Of a stretch of DNA of 15,432 nt, positions 7,982 to 14,841 are shown piece by piece. The translations under genes were made by a program, and so were the position numbers. Numbering within the stretch: the first letter of the stretch is position 1; every line of letters starts with the position of its first letter. Origin of the DNA: BTQM01 sp036985875 (GTDB lineage: Bacteria > Patescibacteriota > Minisyncoccia > Phycocordibacterales > UBA1539); the NCBI GenBank assembly GCA_036985875.1, contig BTQM01000017.1, positions 1 through 15,432 of the forward strand, written 5' to 3'. The notes below the pieces were generated by a model, which had not been told where the DNA came from, did not search any database, and was given only the letters and a program-made list of their open reading frames with translations.

Positions 7982-7990
7982 ATTGTAGCA
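7982..7990 (-). promoter_or_regulatory. Extended -10 promoter of the Pif1-like helicase gene, leaderless
   Basis: On the minus strand TGCTACAAT matches the extended -10 pattern TG-n-TATAAT with five of six hexamer bases. Only ACCCCCC (7 nt) separates it from the ATG, so transcription should begin at or next to the start codon. No -35 box is seen, which is usual for extended -10 promoters. Confidence 0.65.
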
Positions 7991-8020
7991 TAAAAAACCC
8001 CTGCCGTTTCGGGCAAAGGG
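7991..8020 (-). terminator. Rho-independent terminator of the methyltransferase gene
   Basis: Read on the minus strand, CCCTTTGCC and GGCAGGG form a stem with a two-base bulge around CGAAAC, followed by six Ts. It lies between the methyltransferase stop codon and the helicase promoter; its T-tract directly abuts the extended -10 element. Confidence 0.75.
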
Positions 8021-8046
8021 TTGTGTATGAGATCACGGAGAACATG

Positions 8047-8736
8047 TCATTTTGTTGCGACCAAAAAATACTCCTCCACGGGGAGTTCAGAAAAGTCAAA
8101 ACCGTAGATCCTTTTCATGTCCGCCAGTACCTCCTTTCCGTCAAAAACTTCAACCGCTAGCTCCCATTTTGCATATCCCGTCGCAGACATTAAGTTTCTG
8201 ATCGTCTCTTCCGTGTAGAAACACTGCCAGCCGGTAGTATCCCGTACGCGAAATTGGTGCGGGTCTTGCTCTACGGGCAAGCCACTCTCCGCTAATTTCG
8301 TCACATAATCGTAAGAAGGCAGAAAAGCGACCAGCCGCCCTCCGGGCTTCAGTACCCGATGCACTTCTGCAAATATCTTCAATACATCGGGGCGCTCCTC
8401 GGGTAAAATTGAATTTATCGACACCACCGAATCAAAAAAATTGCTTTCCAATGCGGTGCCCCGAGCATCATCACAAACTACGCGGCCCTTGAAGTGTTTC
8501 TTGGTCTCGCGAACCATTGTCGGCGAAATATCCAAACCCATAGGGTCGCACCCATGCGCCGCAAGCGCGCCCAGCATGTGCCCCAGAGGCCCGCACCCGA
8601 GATCAAGGACTTTCCCGCGGCGTATATGCGCCATAACTTTTTCTATTGCACGCGGATATTTTGTCAGATGAAATACATCGCTTTCATACGTCCCGGCAGC
8701 CTGATCCCACAGAGACCGAATTTTTGTTCCTGCCAT
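8047..8736 (-). CDS. Class I SAM-dependent methyltransferase, substrate unknown
   Basis: The 229-residue protein has the Rossmann methyltransferase pattern: motif I VLDLGCGPLG (43-52), the acidic ribose-binding D69 in GLDIS, CDDARG (88-93) for motif III, FDSVVSINSIL (101-111) for motif IV, and LKPGGRLVAF (129-138). This is the UbiE/Methyltransf_11-like small-molecule or general group; nothing points to a substrate. An insert after residue 140 (DYVTKLAES...DTTGWQCFYT) and the C-terminal FDGKEV region resemble the substrate-cap part of that group. The ATG is 9 nt from a near-consensus promoter and has no SD sequence. The gene is transcribed alone: a terminator follows it, and the opposite strand carries a divergent promoter 53 bp from its own -35. 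Confidence 0.88.
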   Translation of the reverse strand: MAGTKIRSLWDQAAGTYESDVFHLTKYPRAIEKVMAHIRRGKVLDLGCGPLGHMLGALAAHGCDPMGLDISPTMVRETKKHFKGRVVCDDARGTALESNFFDSVVSINSILPEERPDVLKIFAEVHRVLKPGGRLVAFLPSYDYVTKLAESGLPVEQDPHQFRVRDTTGWQCFYTEETIRNLMSATGYAKWELAVEVFDGKEVLADMKRIYGFDFSELPVEEYFLVATK

Positions 8737-8745
8737 ATAGCACGT

Positions 8746-8773
8746 AGTATATAAATATAGGCCGTGGTGTCAA
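8746..8773 (-). promoter_or_regulatory. Near-consensus sigma70 promoter of the methyltransferase gene
   Basis: On the minus strand TTGACA (8768-8773) is followed after 16 bp by TATACT (8746-8751). The ATG begins 9 nt after the -10 box, so the leader would be about 2 nt or absent. Confidence 0.8.
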
Positions 8774-8786
8774 TTGTACGCGCAGG

Positions 8787-8821
8787 GTTTGGGGGGAAGT
8801 GCCTAGCGCTTTCCCCCAAAC
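8787..8821. repeat. 13-bp inverted repeat between two divergent promoters
   Basis: GTTTGGGGGGAAG at 8787-8799 and CTTTCCCCCAAAC at 8809-8821 are complementary except for one G-T pair, around a 9-nt centre. The repeat sits between the minus-strand -35 (8768-8773) and the plus-strand -35 (8826-8831). A shared operator or a cruciform is possible; as RNA it has no T-tract and does not look like a terminator. Confidence 0.8.
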
Positions 8822-8825
8822 ACGC

Positions 8826-8854
8826 TTGACAAAATTCCTCTTTCCCTGTATGAT
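8826..8854 (+). promoter_or_regulatory. Near-consensus sigma70 promoter driving the exported-protein gene at 9080
   Basis: TTGACA at 8826-8831, a 17-bp spacer and TATGAT at 8849-8854 make a strong vegetative promoter. Transcription should start near 8861, giving a leader of about 219 nt that contains the whole inverted-repeat element at 8891-9061. Confidence 0.82.
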
Positions 8855-8890
8855 TCTGAATAGAGAAAAAACTTTCTTTGATATTTTTAG

Positions 8891-9061
8891 GACTTACGCA
8901 GTTGGATGCAGTTTGAGGCGCACGAACCAAATGGAGTAAGCTGTATAAACATACAGTGAGCGACATTTAGTGACGTGCAACGAAGACCTGCCCGCCACTG
9001 CCCAATCGTCCAAAAGGACAGTCGGGCGATGGCAGGCGGGAATGCGCCGACTGCGTAAGTC
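8891..9061. repeat. 171-bp element with 12-bp terminal inverted repeats: MITE-like insertion or structured leader RNA
   Basis: The ends are exact complements: GACTTACGCAGT (8891-8902) and ACTGCGTAAGTC (9050-9061). A second pair, GGCGCA (8917-8922) and TGCGCC (9043-9048), extends the pairing inward. Inside are two hairpins: CTGTAT-AAAC-ATACAG (8941-8956) and a larger GC-rich one (8991-9040). No coding sequence is present. It ends 5 bp before the SD sequence of the exported-protein gene. The ends resemble terminal repeats of small bacterial transposons, but no clear target duplication is seen beyond a possible TA on each side (8888-8889 and 9063-9064). The alternative is a folded regulatory leader with a closing stem. 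Confidence 0.65.
8991..9040. repeat. GC-rich palindromic repeat (CAGGCGGG type), copy 1
   Basis: CCCGCC and TGCC on the left pair with GGCAGGCGGG on the right across a two-base bulge, followed by ATCG/CGAT and TCC/GGA around AAAA. It lies within the 171-bp element. The right arm shares CAGGCGGG with two other hairpins in the window, at 10383-10406 and 15280-15304. Confidence 0.6.
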
Positions 9062-9079
9062 ATAACGGAGGTATTGAAC

Positions 9080-9853
9080 ATGTGTAGAACCTTAATGAGT
9101 GCCCTGTTATTGCTTGGCATGCTTGCCGGACCGCTTTGGGCATCGGGTGGCGAGTTTACGATACTGAACCGAACGACATCAGTATTTGAAAATAAAAACT
9201 GCAAAGCAAATGCTACGTGCGACTTAAAGAAGATACGGTATGTGACGGAAGATTACCGCATCGGCATGTCCAATGGCTACCATTACGGCACGAGGCTCTT
9301 TGCCCGATATGAAACCAATTCACCCTCGACGCTTGAGGATTACGTATTTGTGCAGTTTCTTAAAGGATGCACATATGAAACACGAGTCAGAAACGGTGTC
9401 GTAGTTTCATCGTATAATGGTGTTTGGCGGCATTTTGGCGACATAAGAGGAGCTAAGGAGACGCGCTGGATCATTGACTCCATTGACACCGATCCCGCCT
9501 ACTTCTCTATGCCCGACAAAGCTAGGCATTACGCTTACCGATGGAATGCCGTACCGGGTTCTTTCGCAGAAAGAACAAGGAGATTCTACGGCCTGGAGAA
9601 ACCCAAACTCCCGCAACTCTACGTAGTTGATCGTCCGAGTACGGTGTTTTACACGGACGGAGTCGCACGAAATATTTCCCTGAAATTCAAAATGTGTCTT
9701 TATAAAACGCACGACGTACCGCTTCGCGTGGCGTCCCATGAGCTTGACTTCGCAAAGCCGGTCAGCTGCTTTTCCTGGGACAGTTCATTCGTGTACAACC
9801 ACGATGCAGGAAAGTATGAACAGCATGACGAGATCGTTCCCGCATGCCGATAA
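9080..9853 (+). CDS. Exported six-cysteine protein of unknown function
   Basis: I do not recognise this family. The ATG lies 8 nt after GGAGG (9067-9071); a TTG two codons upstream is less likely. The 257-residue protein begins with a signal peptide (MCRTL, then a hydrophobic core to about residue 19, cleavage around WAS-GG). The mature part has six cysteines (in KNCK, ATCD, KGCT, KMCL, VSCF and PACR), an even number that fits disulfide pairing outside the membrane. It is rich in Tyr, Arg and aromatic residues, with predicted beta-type stretches and no further TM segment. It ends in a cysteine two residues from the C-terminus. It is a single-gene unit with a strong promoter, a long structured leader and its own terminator. 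Confidence 0.8.
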   Translation: MCRTLMSALLLLGMLAGPLWASGGEFTILNRTTSVFENKNCKANATCDLKKIRYVTEDYRIGMSNGYHYGTRLFARYETNSPSTLEDYVFVQFLKGCTYETRVRNGVVVSSYNGVWRHFGDIRGAKETRWIIDSIDTDPAYFSMPDKARHYAYRWNAVPGSFAERTRRFYGLEKPKLPQLYVVDRPSTVFYTDGVARNISLKFKMCLYKTHDVPLRVASHELDFAKPVSCFSWDSSFVYNHDAGKYEQHDEIVPACR

Positions 9854-9856
9854 CTC

Positions 9857-9884
9857 AAAAGCCGCATAATCTTGCGGCTTTTTT
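9857..9884 (+). terminator. Rho-independent terminator of the six-cysteine exported-protein gene
   Basis: AAAAGCCGCA pairs with TGCGGCTTTT (10 bp) around TAATCT and runs into Ts up to 9884, starting 4 nt after the stop codon. Confidence 0.93.
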
Positions 9885-9915
9885 CTGTGCTTGTTTTATG
9901 AATTTATTATGATTA

Positions 9916-9944
9916 TTGACTTATATACAAATGTGTGATATTCT
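9916..9944 (+). promoter_or_regulatory. Sigma70-type promoter of the DEAD-box helicase gene
   Basis: TTGACT (9916-9921), a 17-bp spacer and TATTCT (9939-9944) match the vegetative consensus at five of six bases in the -35 and four to five in the -10. The predicted start is near 9951. A second -10-like TATAAC at 10207-10212 has no -35 and could be a weaker proximal promoter. Confidence 0.6.
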
Positions 9945-9950
9945 ATCGGC

Positions 9951-10238
9951 AAGCTTTTGATACTCGTGTAGGGCTCTTTAGCTGCAGACGCTTGTTTCCC
10001 ATCTATATAGTGACGTTTGGATTATTACCTGCACAGCCCCGAAACGACAATTCGTTTCGTTAATACCTTGAATTGCAAAATTAGATTCGTCGCGAAAGAT
10101 GTTGGTTTTGAGCGAGGCGAAAGATAAAATATTAAACTCAATGCCAGAGGTATTTGCTTAATATTTTTGACAAGCCGTAACCGAAATCCAAAATCTTGCA
10201 GCAGAATATAACTTCGTAATTCAAAGTTAATACAAAAA
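9951..10238 (+). other. Long structured 5' leader of the DEAD-box helicase gene
   Basis: About 288 nt separate the predicted start of transcription from the ATG, with no credible ORF on either strand. The stretch holds a perfect 8-bp hairpin, CGAAACGA-CAAT-TCGTTTCG (10040-10059), and an AT-only inverted repeat, AAAATATTAA (10126-10135) with TTAATATTTT (10158-10167), that ends in a short T-run. No SD sequence precedes the ATG. Long leaders are known for cold-inducible DEAD-box helicase and cold-shock genes; assignment of such a role here is inference. Confidence 0.5.
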
Positions 10239-11543
10239 ATGCATACAGCAACAAACCGACGTGGTCGGAGTGGCAAAGCGCGTAGTCGACGAGACACATT
10301 TTCCAGCTCAGCGCCACGACGCAGAAAATTTAATAGTAATCGTCCGCACCGACGCAGCAGTAACGTACGTCATGGTGGCAAACCTGCCTACCAGACAGGC
10401 GGGCAGAACCGCAGAGGGCGAAAAATGTCCACATTTGATCCGTCTCGGTTCATCAATACAAATCCCGCTCATGCGATCAAGGAGGTTTATACTCCGAAGC
10501 ATAGCTTCGGCACATTTGGTCTAGACGCGCGACTCGTGCGCACTATCGCTTCAATGGGACTGAAGTCTCCAACGCCCATTCAGGACAAAATAATTCCGGA
10601 GATACTTGCAGGGCGCGACGTCGTCGGTCTTGCGGAAACCGGAACAGGTAAGACCGCGGCGTTTCTTATTCCCATCATTGAAAATACTCTCAAGAGACCG
10701 GGGAAGCAAACGCTCATACTCGCACCAACGCGCGAGCTTGCGATACAAATTGAAGGCGAACTCAAGGAGCTTTCGCGCAATCTCCGAATCTTCTCCGTCG
10801 TCTGTGTCGGCGGAATAAACATTCGTCCGCAGATCAGAGCGCTTCGCAGGAAAAACCACTTCATCATCGGCACTCCGGGTCGCGTGCTCGACCTGCTCAA
10901 CCGTAAGCACTTTATACCCCAAAGCATAACAACGGTTGTGCTTGATGAGGCGGACCGCATGCTTGATATGGGATTCATCCATGATATGAGGAAGATCCTT
11001 TCCTCAACTCCGACAAATAGAGAAACGCTTCTTTTTTCCGCTACGATGTCCGGCGATGCGAAACCGTTCGTCAACGATTTTCTTCGTGATCCTGTCATGG
11101 TGTCAGTAAAGAAGAAAGATGTCATAGACAATATAGAGCAGAATGTGGTCCCCTACGAGCACCACAATAAGTTCGAAACGCTTCTGGCGCTGCTTTCAAG
11201 GCCTGAGTATAAGCGCGTCCTTGTCTTTGGTTCAATGAAACACAGTGTTGAGAAACTGGCCCGCCAACTGTCGGCAAACGGCATACTGGCAGAATCCATT
11301 CACGGCAACAAGAATCATGGACAGCGACAGAGAGCGCTTGCGAAATTCAAGAAAGGAGAAGTGCGCGTTCTGGTCGCAACCGACGTTGCAGCGCGTGGCA
11401 TCCATGTTGAAAACGTGACGCACGTCATCAATTACGATCTCCCGAACACGTTTGAAGATTACGTGCACCGCATCGGCCGGACCGGTCGCGCCACAAAGCG
11501 CGGCAAGGCGCTCACGTTCGTTCCCGCAAACCGCACGTCTTAG
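10239..11543 (+). CDS. DEAD-box ATP-dependent RNA helicase
   Basis: The 434-residue protein carries all SF2 DEAD-box motifs: Q motif SPTPIQ (110-115), I AETGTGKT (132-139), Ia PTRELA (163-168), Ib TPGR (212-215), II DEAD (236-239), III SAT (267-269), IV VLVFGS (327-332), V ATDVAARGI (380-388) and VI HRIGRTGR (410-417). It should unwind RNA duplexes with ATP, in ribosome assembly or mRNA handling. An 85-residue Arg/Gly/Ser-rich basic tail precedes the core (RRGRSGKARSRR at the start), likely for RNA binding. There is no C-terminal extension beyond motif VI. The start at 10239 keeps the tail; an in-frame ATG at 10425 would give a shorter form. A GC-rich palindromic repeat is embedded in the tail coding region. 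The proximal leader is A-rich with no SD sequence. Confidence 0.93.
   Translation: MHTATNRRGRSGKARSRRDTFSSSAPRRRKFNSNRPHRRSSNVRHGGKPAYQTGGQNRRGRKMSTFDPSRFINTNPAHAIKEVYTPKHSFGTFGLDARLVRTIASMGLKSPTPIQDKIIPEILAGRDVVGLAETGTGKTAAFLIPIIENTLKRPGKQTLILAPTRELAIQIEGELKELSRNLRIFSVVCVGGINIRPQIRALRRKNHFIIGTPGRVLDLLNRKHFIPQSITTVVLDEADRMLDMGFIHDMRKILSSTPTNRETLLFSATMSGDAKPFVNDFLRDPVMVSVKKKDVIDNIEQNVVPYEHHNKFETLLALLSRPEYKRVLVFGSMKHSVEKLARQLSANGILAESIHGNKNHGQRQRALAKFKKGEVRVLVATDVAARGIHVENVTHVINYDLPNTFEDYVHRIGRTGRATKRGKALTFVPANRTS
10383..10406. repeat. GC-rich palindromic repeat (CAGGCGGG type), copy 2, inside the helicase tail
   Basis: CTGCC at 10384-10388 pairs with GGCAG at 10402-10406, and CAGGCGGG is at 10397-10403. 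The repeat lies within the open reading frame and encodes about eight residues (PAYQTGGQ) of the low-complexity basic tail, where an in-frame insertion would be tolerated. Confidence 0.55.
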
Positions 11544-11562
11544 TTTCAACACGTTAACCACA

Positions 11563-11581
11563 GAAAAGGGTAGTCCTTTTC
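11563..11581. terminator. Weak hairpin between the convergent DEAD-box helicase and typA genes
   Basis: GAAAAGG and CCTTTTC form a 7-bp stem around GTAGT in the 44-bp gap between two stop codons. The stem itself ends in T-residues in both directions, but there is no long T-tract, so termination may be inefficient. Confidence 0.4.
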
Positions 11582-11587
11582 GCCTTT

Positions 11588-13384
11588 CTATTTTACTATC
11601 TGGCGCTTATGTTTGTTGCGCTGGGTTTCTGTTAGATACTGCTTCCTTAGGCGAATATCCGTAGGAGTAACCTCAAGATACTCGTCCCCGCGCATGAGGC
11701 CAAGCGCCTTCTCAAGCGTTAGGTCAAACGGTGGCGGAAGTTTTATGTTCTCATCCGTACCGGCCGCGCGCATATTGGTAAGCTGCTTGCCTTTTGTCGG
11801 ATTAACGGTCATGTCCTCTCCCTTTGTCGTGTTTCCAATGACCATTCCTTCATATACTTCTACACCCGGTCCTATATAAAGTACTCCCCGTTCTGCCAAA
11901 TTGGCGAGCGCAAATCCGAGGGCTTTGCCCGTTGCCATTGATGTCATTGAACCAAATTCTGTCCTCTGCACTCTTCCTGCGTACGGACCGAAGTGGCTAA
12001 AGATCGCGGTTAATATCCCCTTTCCTTTTGTATCAATAATAAACTCATTTCTGTACCCCAAAAGACCTCGCGTTGGTACCTCAAACGTAAGGCGTACTTC
12101 TCCATGTTCTGTTCCCATATTCGTCATAACGCCACGCCTTTTTCCAAGTTTTTCAATAACGGTTCCCGAAAATTCATCGGGGACAAGAATGGTCACGTCT
12201 TCATACGGTTCAAGCTTTTGGCCACTCTCTTCTTTGAAAATAACTTCGGGTTGCGAAACCGCAAGTTCAAATCCTTCTCGCCGCATATTTTCGATAAGAA
12301 CAGCCAAGTGAAGCTCGCCGCGGCCATATACCTTCATACGCGCACTGTCGGTGAAATCTACCCTGAGTCCCACATTTACCTCAAGTTCTTTCTCCAGACG
12401 TTCGCGTATTTGTCTGCCGGTCAAAAATTTTCCCACACGTCCCGCAAACGGTGAATCATTCATAAACATAAAGAGCGATATGGTTGGTTCATCTACGGCA
12501 ATGGCAGGTAAAGCCTCACCCCCTTCATTATCAAGAAGCGTCTGCCCAATGAAAATTTCAGGCACTCCGGCAATCATCACAATATCACCCGCATGTGCTT
12601 CACTTACTTCCTTGCGATCAAACCCTTCAAAAGTGAAGAGTTTGGTTATCTTGCCTTTAAAAATATTTTCATCTGCGTCTTTCACAAAAAGCATTTGTTT
12701 ATCTTTAACCTTACCTTCATGGATACGACAAACGCCCATGCGTCCCAGAAAGTTATCGTATGCAAGATTGAAAACCTGCGCGCGAAGTGGTTTCTCTTCA
12801 AGGTTTTTACCGGATGCAGGCGGTACTTTCTCTAAGATGGTATCGAGGATCGGAGAAAGGTCGGTCGCGCTGTCGTCCATATTGCGCTTTGCAACTCCAT
12901 CACGTCCGATTGCATACAACGTGGTAAAATCAAGCTGCTCATCCGTTGCACCCAGGTCGAGAAAAAGTTCGTACACTGCTTCTTTGACCATGTCCACGTC
13001 AGCAGCCGGTTTGTCAATTTTATTAATTACCAAAATGGGCTTAAGCCCGAGCTCAAGGGATTTTTTAAGCACGAACTTGGTCTGGGGCATTGGTCCTTCC
13101 ACCGCGTCAACAACAAGCAGAACCGAATCAATGCTGCGGAGCACTCGTTCAACCTCGGAACCAAAATCGGCGTGCCCCGGAGTATCAAGAATGTTGATCT
13201 TTGTATTTTTATAGAATACCGATGTATTTTTGGCGTAAATAGTAATACCACGTTCTTTTTCTAGAACATCGCTATCCATTGAAACTCCTTCTTTGCCCGC
13301 TCCCGTTTGAGAAAGTATCGCGTCCGTGAGGGTTGTTTTCCCGTGGTCCACGTGGGCGATTATTGCTATATTTCTAATTTCCAT
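11588..13384 (-). CDS. typA: Ribosome-associated GTPase TypA/BipA
   Basis: The 598-residue protein is the usual full length for TypA/BipA, a translational GTPase of the EF-G/LepA group that binds the ribosome and supports 50S assembly and stress growth. G1 is AHVDHGKT (10-17), G2 ERGITI (44-49), G3 DTPGH (67-71) and G4 NKID (121-124). Downstream are the beta-barrel domain (about 200-290), the EF-G-like domains III and V (about 300-480; GRGELHLAVLIENMRREG is the characteristic family stretch) and the TypA-specific C-terminal domain (RAAGTDENIKLPPP onward). It is intact. No SD sequence precedes the ATG, only TTTTAAAA. It lies downstream of the rlmB-type gene on the same strand, 131 bp away, probably as a separate unit. 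Confidence 0.96.
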   Translation of the reverse strand: MEIRNIAIIAHVDHGKTTLTDAILSQTGAGKEGVSMDSDVLEKERGITIYAKNTSVFYKNTKINILDTPGHADFGSEVERVLRSIDSVLLVVDAVEGPMPQTKFVLKKSLELGLKPILVINKIDKPAADVDMVKEAVYELFLDLGATDEQLDFTTLYAIGRDGVAKRNMDDSATDLSPILDTILEKVPPASGKNLEEKPLRAQVFNLAYDNFLGRMGVCRIHEGKVKDKQMLFVKDADENIFKGKITKLFTFEGFDRKEVSEAHAGDIVMIAGVPEIFIGQTLLDNEGGEALPAIAVDEPTISLFMFMNDSPFAGRVGKFLTGRQIRERLEKELEVNVGLRVDFTDSARMKVYGRGELHLAVLIENMRREGFELAVSQPEVIFKEESGQKLEPYEDVTILVPDEFSGTVIEKLGKRRGVMTNMGTEHGEVRLTFEVPTRGLLGYRNEFIIDTKGKGILTAIFSHFGPYAGRVQRTEFGSMTSMATGKALGFALANLAERGVLYIGPGVEVYEGMVIGNTTKGEDMTVNPTKGKQLTNMRAAGTDENIKLPPPFDLTLEKALGLMRGDEYLEVTPTDIRLRKQYLTETQRNKHKRQIVK

Positions 13385-13450
13385 TTTTAAAATCTTGAAT
13401 TACCAAACCATACAAAAAGGCGGCAAAAACGCCACCGTTTGTTAAATCAA

Positions 13451-13518
13451 AGGATAGCATAGACCACCCTTTTCGTCTATGACTGGTCATCTCAATCTAT
13501 CCTAGCCCCGTAGGGCTA
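13451..13518 (-). terminator. Nested hairpins downstream of the rlmB-type gene (possible terminator)
   Basis: Read on the minus strand, TAGCCC-TACG-GGGCTA (13503-13518, a UNCG-type tetraloop over the stop codon) is followed by a two-part structure. AGGATAG (13497-13503) pairs with CTATCCT (13451-13457), and inside it CATAGAC (13475-13481) pairs with GTCTATG (13458-13464). Only a poor T-stretch (TTTGATTT) follows, so termination is uncertain; an mRNA 3'-end stabiliser is equally possible. Confidence 0.45.
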
Positions 13519-14265
13519 TTTAAGAGCTTCGGGGTGCTGAAGGCTCCATGAGAAAAGGGTAACTGCGGCAGAGGCCGCCACATTGAGAGACTCGCACTTT
13601 GGACTGATGGGTATGGATATTAAAGTATCGCAAAGATCACGCGTCTTATCGCGTATCCCCTTTGACTCGTTGCCGAGTATAAAAACAGATGGTTTGTCAT
13701 ACGACTCGCTCATGACGCTCTCTTCTCTCCCGCCCTCAAGCCCGTAGACCCAAAAGCCCCTCTTTTTAAGATCACGCATCACATTGTTAATATTGCCTAT
13801 CTCAACAAGGGGAACACGAAATGCCATGCCCGCGGAAACTTTAACAACGGCACCCGTTATGGGAGCCTGATTGTGTTTTGGAATAAGAACAGCAGAGACA
13901 CCGAAAGCCGCCGCCGAGCGTATTATTGCCCCGACATTATGAGGGTCTTGGATCTCTCCTAAAATAATTAAAGACGTATCCGGAGTAATCTCAATATCAT
14001 TAATGAACTCATCATAAGACCGCATCAGTCTGTCCAAAGAGACGCGCCCGATAATACCCTGATGCGCCACCGAATCACCGACGCCCCACGACCCCTTAGC
14101 GGAACCCAAAGATGAAACTTTGATGCCCGCTTTCCTTATGGCTTCTTGCAGTGCCTTGTCTTCATTGCCTTTTGCAATGGAGACTTTATCAACAACTCCC
14201 GGCGCATGAACAAGCGCCTCCATCACTGCGTGTTTGCCATATATGTAAATTTTATTCTGTTTCAT
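13516..14265 (-). CDS. rlmB: TrmH-family (SPOUT) RNA 2'-O-methyltransferase, RlmB type
   Basis: The 249-residue length and two-domain layout match RlmB, which 2'-O-methylates a guanosine of 23S rRNA using SAM. The N-terminal substrate-binding domain begins with IYGKHAVMEAL (8-18), as in RlmB/TrmH group 3 proteins. The SPOUT knot carries motif 1 DPHNVGAIIRSA (107-118, with N110 and catalytic R116), motif 2 ILGNESKGIR (197-205, E200) and motif 3 SLNVAASAAV (226-235, N228). All catalytic positions are present. Other TrmH-type targets (rRNA or tRNA) cannot be excluded, so the symbol is tentative. The leader has no SD sequence, and no promoter is firmly seen in the 87 bp upstream. Confidence 0.9.
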   Translation of the reverse strand: MKQNKIYIYGKHAVMEALVHAPGVVDKVSIAKGNEDKALQEAIRKAGIKVSSLGSAKGSWGVGDSVAHQGIIGRVSLDRLMRSYDEFINDIEITPDTSLIILGEIQDPHNVGAIIRSAAAFGVSAVLIPKHNQAPITGAVVKVSAGMAFRVPLVEIGNINNVMRDLKKRGFWVYGLEGGREESVMSESYDKPSVFILGNESKGIRDKTRDLCDTLISIPISPKCESLNVAASAAVTLFSWSLQHPEALK

Positions 14266-14352
14266 TTGTGTTGGTGGTTATGGCAAGAACTGGGGAGGAG
14301 CTTTTGACGGTTTTCTATGATTTTATTTGGTAAGATGATGTGCCTAGGTCGT

Positions 14353-14823
14353 TTAATTAAGATACTCCTCCCAAACCATTGGATATTTCTCACGCATCGT
14401 CGACTCAACGAAAGTTATACCTTTATTCGTGAGACGGCCGACCTTCCTGAAGGGTTTCCATTCTAAACGTTTTAATAATTTAGCTTCAACCAAATAGCTA
14501 TTCTTGAAATATAGATCATGCCTTTTACCAACTCGATTATATTTCTCAAAATGCTCTTTCAACATCGGAATATTATCTTTGTATTTCGAAGAGCTGGTTA
14601 TCATAGCTCCAATAAAATAGGTGTCGTCACGGCCTTCTAAAAACACTATGGGGTGCCTGGCATCAGTCCCTTCTCTTCCGCGCAGAATGTCTCCTTTATC
14701 CCAATTTATAATTTCCATCACGTTAGTTTCTTTGAGCACTATAAAATTGTGGCTGACCCCATTCCCCCTTTTTTCGTTGCTTATTTTAACAATAAATTTT
14801 GCCGGAAAGTTTACATTCCTCAT
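14353..14823 (-). CDS. Small protein with possible MazF/PemK-like (SH3-barrel) pattern
   Basis: The 156-residue product has WDKGDILRG followed by RHPIVFLEG and then FIGAMITSSSK. This spacing resembles the GDI...RPvVvl...T-S segments of the MazF/PemK endoribonuclease fold, and KVGRLT near residue 130 fits the iG-x-L turn late in that fold. The match is by eye and the usual Pro in the RP motif position is HP here, so this is a suggestion only. Two starts are possible: the ATG at 14823, 18 nt after the stop of the upstream small gene, or the ATG at 14718 (MEIINWDKGD), which would start directly at the barrel. Neither has an SD sequence. The gene is strongly AT-rich (25% G+C in one sampled block), unlike rlmB or the DEAD-box gene. 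It probably shares an mRNA with the gene upstream. Confidence 0.6.
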   Translation of the reverse strand: MRNVNFPAKFIVKISNEKRGNGVSHNFIVLKETNVMEIINWDKGDILRGREGTDARHPIVFLEGRDDTYFIGAMITSSSKYKDNIPMLKEHFEKYNRVGKRHDLYFKNSYLVEAKLLKRLEWKPFRKVGRLTNKGITFVESTMREKYPMVWEEYLN

Positions 14824-14841
14824 AATAATACTTGAAGTATC

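Noticed and set aside
12351..13214. A 287-codon plus-strand open frame opposite typA
   Set aside because: The minus-strand frame encodes an intact TypA with all G motifs; the antisense product is Ser/Arg/Pro-rich without domain character.
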